Assembly (NCBI GenBank): GCA_015662785.1
Contig: DQTM01000255.1
Span: 1 to 18,230, forward strand
Reading direction: 5' to 3'
DNA length: 18,230 nucleotides
DNA from: Sulfurospirillum arcachonense
Lineage (GTDB): Bacteria > Campylobacterota > Campylobacteria > Campylobacterales > Sulfurospirillaceae
Numbering within the stretch: position 1 is the first letter of the stretch; each line of letters opens with the position of its first letter. Below the pieces are notes generated by a model that worked only from the letters and a program-made list of their open reading frames with translations, ran no database searches and was not told where the DNA came from. Shown here piece by piece: positions 13,827 through 18,230 of the stretch. A program made the translations under genes and the position numbers.

Positions 13827-15161
13827 TTAGTATTTTGACAGATAATTCGTATCGAAATTGTTATCTATAAAATCTTGATTATCCATCATTTTAGAGTGAA
13901 AATCAATAACTGTTTTAATTCCCTCTATTTTATACTCACTAAGAGCATTTTTCATCTTTGCAATTGCTCTTTCTCTATCTTCGCCCCATACAATAAGCTT
14001 ACCTATCATAGAGTCGTAAGTTGGAAGAACTGTATAGCCTTGATAGACATGAGAATCAACTCTCACATTACGACCACCAGGAGCTATGTACTTTGTAATC
14101 TTACCAGGACTAGGGATAAACTTAACTGGGTCTTCTGCTGTAATTCTACACTCTATAGAGTGTCCTTTTAGCTTGATTGTTTCTTGAGCTGGAAGTTCTT
14201 CACCCTCAGCTACTCTTATCATAAGTTCAATTATGTCAATTCCACTTACCATCTCACTAACACAATGCTCTACTTGAAGTCTAGTATTCATCTCCATAAA
14301 ATAGAAATTTTTATCAGCATCTAGCAAAAATTCAAATGTTCCAGCATTTTCATACTTCAAAAACTTTACAGCCTTAACAGCTACTGCATGAAGTTGGGCT
14401 CTTGTTTTCTCATCAAGTATGATTGCAGGTGACTCTTCTATGAGCTTTTGATGACGACGTTGAAGTGAACAATCACGCTCACCAATATGAATTGCATTAC
14501 CATGACTATCACCAATAACTTGAACTTCTATATGGCGTGGGTCTTTGATGTACTTTTCCATATAAAGTGTTCCATCGCCAAAAGCAGTCAATGCTTCGCT
14601 TTCAGCAGAAAGATAAGCAACTTCTAAGTCCTCTTCTTTTTCAACAACACGCAGACCACGACCACCACCACCAGCACTCGCTTTTACAATGACTGGATAG
14701 CCAATCTTCTTTGCCATTTTAATAGCTTCTGATACATCTTTGAGAGTACCTTCACTCCCTTCAATAACAGGAACTCCAGCTTTTTTCATAACCTCTTTTG
14801 CTTTTGCTTTATCACTCATCATAACCATTAAATCAGCACTAGGTCCGATAAATTTTATACCATGGTGTCCACAAATTTCTACAAAAGATTGGTTCTCACT
14901 TAAAAAACCATAGCCTGGGAAGATAGCATCACAACCACTAATCTCAGCAGCACTTATGATTGAAGGTATATGCAAATAACTACTTGCCGATGCTGCTTCA
15001 CCTATACAGATACTAGCATCTGCATACTTTAGATATAGTGCATCTTTATCAGCTTTTGAGTAGACGGCAACCGCAATTTTCCCCATCTCCTTGATAGTTC
15101 TTATCGCTCTGAGTGCTATCTCACCTCTGTTTGCGACAAGTATCTTTTCGATGATTGCCAT
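13827..15161 (-). CDS. accC: Biotin carboxylase subunit of acetyl-CoA carboxylase
   Basis: A 444-residue ATP-grasp enzyme that carboxylates the biotin on AccB in the first step of fatty acid synthesis. Features in order: the N-terminal ILVANRGEIALRAIRT, the glycine-rich ATP loop KASAGGGGRGLRVV, GERDCSLQRRHQKLIEE, the metal-binding and catalytic EMNTRLQVEHCVSE, and the C-terminal SIECRITAEDP region. The length is that of E. coli AccC (449). The ATG lies 2 bp after accB, with only a weak ribosome binding site, so translation is probably coupled. Confidence 0.95.
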   Translation of the reverse strand: MAIIEKILVANRGEIALRAIRTIKEMGKIAVAVYSKADKDALYLKYADASICIGEAASASSYLHIPSIISAAEISGCDAIFPGYGFLSENQSFVEICGHHGIKFIGPSADLMVMMSDKAKAKEVMKKAGVPVIEGSEGTLKDVSEAIKMAKKIGYPVIVKASAGGGGRGLRVVEKEEDLEVAYLSAESEALTAFGDGTLYMEKYIKDPRHIEVQVIGDSHGNAIHIGERDCSLQRRHQKLIEESPAIILDEKTRAQLHAVAVKAVKFLKYENAGTFEFLLDADKNFYFMEMNTRLQVEHCVSEMVSGIDIIELMIRVAEGEELPAQETIKLKGHSIECRITAEDPVKFIPSPGKITKYIAPGGRNVRVDSHVYQGYTVLPTYDSMIGKLIVWGEDRERAIAKMKNALSEYKIEGIKTVIDFHSKMMDNQDFIDNNFDTNYLSKY

Positions 15162-15163
15162 GT

Positions 15164-15607
15164 TTAAACTTTCTCAACCGCAAATAGTGGCATATCAAAT
15201 TCAACTGGCTGTCCATCTTCAAGAAGAACTTCTATGATTCTACAATCAAATTCAGCTTCTATCTCGTTCATAATTTTCATCGCTTCAATGATACCAACTG
15301 TTTGACCTTTTTTAACTACCGTTCCAACTTTTACAAAAGAATCAGCACCTGGAGCAGGAGATGAGTAAAATGTTCCTACCATTGGTGATTTTATACTATC
15401 GCCAATCTCTTTAGTTTCAACTGCTGGAGCTTCTGTTTCAGCAATTGCAACTGGAGAAGCAACCGCAACTGGTGCAGCAGCTACAACTGTAGCCCCTTCA
15501 AAACCCTTTTGTAATTCTATTGAAAATTCACCATTTTTAATTTTTACTTTCGAGATATCACTTCCGTCAAAAAATCTCATCAAATCTTTAATTTCTCTAT
15601 TTGTCAT
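15164..15607 (-). CDS. accB: Biotin carboxyl carrier protein of acetyl-CoA carboxylase
   Basis: A 147-residue biotin carrier. An N-terminal helical region (1-35) is followed by an Ala/Val/Pro-rich linker (about 40-65) and the biotinyl domain SPMVGTFYSSPAPGADSFVK, with the biotinylated Lys at EAMKIMNE (K111). The length matches AccB of other bacteria. ATG 15607 has AAGGAT upstream. It is the first gene of accB-accC-flagellin-like. Confidence 0.95.
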   Translation of the reverse strand: MTNREIKDLMRFFDGSDISKVKIKNGEFSIELQKGFEGATVVAAAPVAVASPVAIAETEAPAVETKEIGDSIKSPMVGTFYSSPAPGADSFVKVGTVVKKGQTVGIIEAMKIMNEIEAEFDCRIIEVLLEDGQPVEFDMPLFAVEKV

Positions 15608-15636
15608 ACGTTATATCCTTGTTATTTATTACTCTC

Positions 15637-15642
15637 ATTATA
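15637..15642 (-). promoter_or_regulatory. -10 box for accB-accC
   Basis: TATAAT on the minus strand 30 bp upstream of the accB ATG, in the 71-bp gap after the dCMP deaminase stop. The -35 region is weak. Confidence 0.45.
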
Positions 15643-15678
15643 CTATTTTTCTATATAAAACCACTTAACTCAAAATGA

Positions 15679-16116
15679 CTATTGGTCAATCTTCTCTATA
15701 ACAACACCATTATCTTTGATGAAACTCGTTACTACATCGGAGTTTGTGTGTTCATAAGATTTGTCATAAACTATCCTTTTTATACCACTTGCAATGATGT
15801 TTTTACTACAATCACTACAAGGTTCAAGAGTGACATATATGGTCGCATCTTTTATGCTAATCCCCTCGCGTGCTGCCCAGATAATAGCATTCATCTCTGC
15901 ATGGATCTCATAAGTTTTACTCCACTCATGATGTTCACTCGTATACTCACCATTCCAATGATCACAGCAGTTTGTATAACCCGCTGGAGTACCATTGTAA
16001 CCTGTACTCAAAATTCTTCCATCTTTAACTATTACCGCTCCAACTTGCTTTGAAACACACTTGCTTGCACTTGCCAATTCATGCGCTATATTTATAAAGT
16101 TTTTATCACATAACAT
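15679..16116 (-). CDS. dCMP deaminase family protein
   Basis: A 145-residue zinc-dependent cytidine/deoxycytidylate deaminase fold, probably converting dCMP to dUMP for thymidylate synthesis. The zinc ligands and catalytic Glu are in IHAEMNAI (H72, E74) and EPCSDC (C100, C103). The N-terminal AHELASASKCVSKQVGAVIV and TGYNGTPAGYTNCCDHW are typical of dCMP deaminase/ComEB rather than of tRNA adenosine deaminase. ATG 16116 lies 11 bp inside the end of the preceding hydrolase gene, so translation is coupled. It is the last gene of the flaC-methyltransferase-hydrolase-deaminase run. Confidence 0.88.
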   Translation of the reverse strand: MLCDKNFINIAHELASASKCVSKQVGAVIVKDGRILSTGYNGTPAGYTNCCDHWNGEYTSEHHEWSKTYEIHAEMNAIIWAAREGISIKDATIYVTLEPCSDCSKNIIASGIKRIVYDKSYEHTNSDVVTSFIKDNGVVIEKIDQ

Positions 16117-16867
16117 CTATCATCCTCTTTATTGTTTTTTCAAAATCAGGGTGTTGTAAAACATCTCCATGTGTAGTATCTTTTAACTCTACATGTAGAG
16201 CCAAATTTAAAACCTTTTCTTTTAACTTGTCAAAATGGTATTTTGGAATTACATCATCACCTTCTACTTCTATAAGTCCTACTTTTGCTTTTACATCTAA
16301 CATATATTTTACTGATTCAAACTTATGATTTGAGAGAGTTTCTATAGGAAAATAAGGATACATTTTTTTACCAATAGAGACAATAGAATCATAAGGAGTT
16401 ATGAGTATAAGACCTTTTATAACCCTCTGGCTTGCCACATAAGTAGCCACTCCTGTTCCTAAACTTCGTCCAACAACAATCACATCTCTGTTTTCACCAT
16501 ACTTATCAAATATTTGCAAAGCATCACTAAAAATATCTTTTTCACTCGGTTTTCCACCACTGTTTACAAAACCTCGATAATTAAACGCTACTATCTCAAA
16601 ACCCTTTACATGTAAGACTATGCGAGTAGCATCATCTGCATTTCCACCAAAGTAAATGACAAGAGGAGAGTTATCAGATGTTTTATGTATACCTTTTAGA
16701 ACCACACCTTTTTCTACTTCAAAAGTGATATGCTCAACATCTTTTAGTTTTATAGGCTCTTTTTTCTCAATCGAACGTGGGTTAAAGACTTGTGAATCTT
16801 GAGTAAGATATATGTATATCAATGCACCAAGGTACAAAGCAATCAAGCCAAAAATCAATAATTTCAT
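16106..16867 (-). CDS. Membrane-anchored alpha/beta hydrolase
   Basis: A 253-residue protein with one N-terminal membrane segment (residues 3-21), probably leaving the enzyme domain in the periplasm. The hydrolase fold shows FGGNADD in the oxyanion-hole position (73-79), AFNYRGFVNSGG (94-105), the nucleophile elbow GRSLG (S135), an acidic residue in VEGDDVIP (D204 or D205) and the catalytic His in TTHGD (H233). This layout matches the Bem46/ABHD17-like group, whose bacterial substrates are mostly unknown. The ATG overlaps the methyltransferase stop (ATGA). Two copies of the TACATGTA repeat lie inside it, one within a perfect 14-bp palindrome (16187-16200). Confidence 0.83.
   Translation of the reverse strand: MKLLIFGLIALYLGALIYIYLTQDSQVFNPRSIEKKEPIKLKDVEHITFEVEKGVVLKGIHKTSDNSPLVIYFGGNADDATRIVLHVKGFEIVAFNYRGFVNSGGKPSEKDIFSDALQIFDKYGENRDVIVVGRSLGTGVATYVASQRVIKGLILITPYDSIVSIGKKMYPYFPIETLSNHKFESVKYMLDVKAKVGLIEVEGDDVIPKYHFDKLKEKVLNLALHVELKDTTHGDVLQHPDFEKTIKRMIDVM
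16187..16200. repeat. Copy of iterated palindrome TACATGTA (14-bp perfect form)
   Basis: CTCTACATGTAGAG is a perfect 14-bp palindrome inside the hydrolase gene. The core TACATGTA recurs at 1195-1202, 3951-3958, 4508-4515, 7420-7427, 8712-8719, 11213-11220, 16190-16197, 16607-16614, 16917-16924 and 17145-17152. Flanks are mostly pyrimidine before and purine after (TTTACATGTAGA or TCTACATGTAAA). All copies lie within genes, in more than one reading frame. Confidence 0.7.
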
Positions 16868-17354
16868 TTTCTTATCTCCACTGTCATATCGTTTTTTAAG
16901 TAGTCAGTCATAAGCCTACATGTAAAGCCCTTAGACTTTGCAAATGTTATTATATCTTCTTTTTTTTGGTAGTTAAAATTCTCACTTTTTTTACTGCCTT
17001 CAAGTACATTAAAAACAATTCCTTTACTTGAGTGAGCTAAAATTTTCTCTAAAAAAAGCCAAGTTTGAAAGTCATTTAATATGTTAAGAGTTCCACTTGC
17101 AACATACCAATCAGCATAAGGCAGGTCGTCTTTTAAAATGTCTTTACATGTAGACCATTTTCAAGCCAATAAAAATACAAATCTCCAAACCCACAACCAG
17201 CATCAACTACACTGCACCTTGGAAGTTCATATTTTAAAAGAGATGTAATTACTTCAAACCTAACTCTTTGGGACTCATCAGAACTCCAGTTGAGTCCACG
17301 TGCGGATACGCCGTATTTTTTATAAGCGTTTTTGTAAAAATCTAGATTATTCAA
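16864..17354 (-). pseudogene. Class I SAM-dependent methyltransferase with internal deletion and frameshift
   Basis: The first part, from a TTG at 17354, reads MNNLDFYKNAYKKYGVSARG and carries SAM motif I, VVDAGCGFGDLY (49-60). It then runs LENGLHVKTF and stops near 17133. A second frame picks up at the same place as CKDILKDDLPYADWYVASGT and continues through FNVLEGSKKSENFNY to NDMTVEIRK, with TGA at 16864-16866 overlapping the hydrolase ATG. The segment that should hold the second strand and its acidic SAM-ribose ligand, roughly 20-30 residues, is absent. The join lies on a TACATGTA copy (17145-17152). The gene follows the flaC stop directly and has no ribosome binding site of its own. As written it cannot make a working enzyme. 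Confidence 0.78.
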
Positions 17355-18074
17355 CTAAACTAACAGTGCAGAGATTCTTTTTTGTAATATGTCTGTTTGA
17401 TGGGTTTGAGCTATGATAGAGCTCTCTAGTTTTACCTGATTTTTTTCTAAATCATTTATTTTTTGATTTATAGGTTCCTCAGAGATATTTGCATACGCAC
17501 TAGTCAAACTTGAAACTGCTGAGAGTGAATTTGTTATGCTTACTGCATTTTTATTTGTATTTGAGCCTATTTCTGAGTGTAAAGAGTTTAATCCCTCTTT
17601 AAATTCAGCAATACTATCTTGATTTTCTATAGATACCTCATCCAACCCCGCCACTTGTAAATTAGACCCTGAAGATAATAGAGACTGCCCATTGTAACTT
17701 GTTGTATCAACTATGTCTTGTATAGCATCTTTAGTAGCTTGGAACTCTTGAGTGAGCATCTGTTGTTGGTCACTGTTTAGTGCGGCATTATTACTACGTA
17801 CTGAAAGTTCATTGAGTTTTTCCGTATTTTGAGATATGTTGGAAACCGCAGAATCTGCAATCTGCATCATACCAATAGTCTCATTTGAGTTTTGAATCTC
17901 TTGTGTTAAAGTAGAAATTTGTAAGTTCAAAGAGTTAGCAATAATCAAATTTGCATTATCTTTTCCACTAAGCTCACGAACAGCCCCTATCTTAGAGAGT
18001 GTCTCTTCAGCATTTGTTCTATTTTGATTTATATGATTTGTTGTTTGCGTGTTAAAACTATTTCCTATATTCAT
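17355..18074 (-). CDS. flaC: FlaC-type short secreted flagellin-like protein
   Basis: A 239-residue protein with flagellin D0/D1-like ends and no central variable domain. AEETLSKIGAVRELSGKDNA (23-42), NLNLQISTLTQEIQNSNETIGMMQIADSAVSNI in outline, LNELSVRSNNAALN, and DTTSYNGQSLLSS are flagellin N-domain features. The C-terminal helix ends LQKRISALL. The stretch VSIENQDSIAEFKEGLNSLHSEIGS resembles C. jejuni FlaC as I recall it (249 residues), a protein exported by the flagellar secretion system but not needed for the filament. ATG 18074 has only a weak AAAGAG site. It is the first gene of an operon with a methyltransferase remnant, hydrolase and deaminase. Confidence 0.83.
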   Translation of the reverse strand: MNIGNSFNTQTTNHINQNRTNAEETLSKIGAVRELSGKDNANLIIANSLNLQISTLTQEIQNSNETIGMMQIADSAVSNISQNTEKLNELSVRSNNAALNSDQQQMLTQEFQATKDAIQDIVDTTSYNGQSLLSSGSNLQVAGLDEVSIENQDSIAEFKEGLNSLHSEIGSNTNKNAVSITNSLSAVSSLTSAYANISEEPINQKINDLEKNQVKLESSIIAQTHQTDILQKRISALLV

Positions 18075-18103
18075 AACAAACTCTTTAATCTAATCTTTAT
18101 TAT

Positions 18104-18132
18104 ATTATACTCCTTGCAAGTAAACATGTCAA
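18104..18132 (-). promoter_or_regulatory. Consensus sigma-70 promoter of flaC
   Basis: On the minus strand TTGACA (18132-18127), a 17-bp spacer and TATAAT (18109-18104) match the sigma-70 consensus perfectly. The -10 box lies about 30 bp before the flaC ATG. No sigma-28 (FliA) box was recognised. Confidence 0.75.
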
Positions 18133-18160
18133 ATGGAATTAAAATCCCAAATAATTCCAT
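18133..18160. repeat. Inverted repeat abutting the flaC -35 box
   Basis: ATGGAATTA (18133-18141) and TAATTCCAT (18152-18160) are perfect 9-bp arms around a 10-bp spacer, directly against the -35 box. It contains the stop codon of the partial frame to the right, so it may be a terminator for that gene, an operator for flaC, or both. Confidence 0.5.
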
Positions 18161-18222
18161 AACTTTTTGCTCACCTCTAAATTCATAAAAAACTCATATT
18201 TTTTGAATCCAGAAGCACTTAA
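18139..18222 (-). pseudogene. 3' end of an upstream gene, possibly acetyltransferase-like
   Basis: The minus strand reads LSASGFKKYEFFMNLEVSKK and ends LWNYLGF at TAA 18139-18141. An in-frame TAA at 18223-18225 closes it upstream. In a neighbouring frame the edge bases read RLIKCF, and RLIKCF followed by SGFKKYEFFMNLE would look like the end of a GNAT acetyltransferase with a frameshift. Only about 90 bases are visible, so this is weak. Read as it stands, it may not be a gene. Confidence 0.25.
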
Positions 18223-18230
18223 TTAGACGA

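Noticed and set aside
13875..14171. Plus-strand open frame of 98 codons
   Set aside because: Antisense shadow of accC with a composition unlike a real protein.
15682..16053. Plus-strand open frame of 123 codons
   Set aside because: Antisense to the dCMP deaminase gene, which carries complete zinc motifs. The plus-strand translation resembles no family and has no ribosome binding site.
1..18230. CRISPR array, tRNA/rRNA genes, insertion sequences or prophage genes
   Set aside because: No regular repeat-spacer pattern, cloverleaf, transposase or phage protein was seen on either strand.

Overview
The window looks like chromosomal DNA of a Campylobacterota (Epsilonproteobacteria) member, probably Sulfurimonas-like. 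The signs are low G+C (by eye about one third), a MqnA protein of the futalosine menaquinone route, a FlaC-type short flagellin, a GltX1-type glutamyl-tRNA synthetase, and promoters with clear TATAAT boxes but mostly poor -35 boxes. The genus is inference; no rRNA gene is present to fix it.

Left edge (1-982). A thioredoxin-fold gene on + (85-420) is interrupted only by a TGA at 187-189. This TGA sits exactly where the first cysteine of the CxxC active site should be (W-TGA-H-S-C) and is followed 17 nt later by a hairpin with an AGGTA loop, as in a bacterial SECIS. It is best read as a selenoprotein (UxxC), although no start codon is visible. Next, on -, lies a type II toxin-antitoxin pair (ribbon-helix-helix antitoxin, RelE-type toxin) in which both frames are broken by one-base indels. 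An 18-bp perfect palindrome marks its promoter.

Membrane and cofactor block (983-8005). A MscS channel (-) is divergent from a three-His-box fatty acid desaturase (+). A tightly overlapping - strand operon follows: low-specificity threonine aldolase, MoaD, MoaE, MoeA (molybdopterin synthase and Mo insertion). Its leader can fold into alternative hairpins, one of which hides the ribosome binding site. Divergent from it run mqnA and gdhA (+), ending at a strong terminator.

Housekeeping block (8106-15607). On - are adk-upp (nucleotide salvage) and gltX-malic enzyme. A secreted SurA-N-type protein (+) converges on an accB-accC operon (-) that also carries a divergent flagellin-like gene.

Right edge (15679-18230). 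A - strand operon reads flaC, a broken SAM methyltransferase, a membrane-anchored alpha/beta hydrolase and dCMP deaminase, from a perfect TTGACA-N17-TATAAT promoter. The methyltransferase has lost about half of its SAM-binding core and changes frame exactly at a copy of the palindrome TACATGTA. That 8-mer occurs ten times in the window in several reading frames, far above the roughly 0.7 expected, so it behaves like a highly iterated DNA-level motif.

The strongest leads are the probable UxxC thioredoxin selenoprotein, the iterated TACATGTA palindrome with a deletion at one copy, and the pair of short flagellin-like proteins, one inside the acetyl-CoA carboxylase operon.
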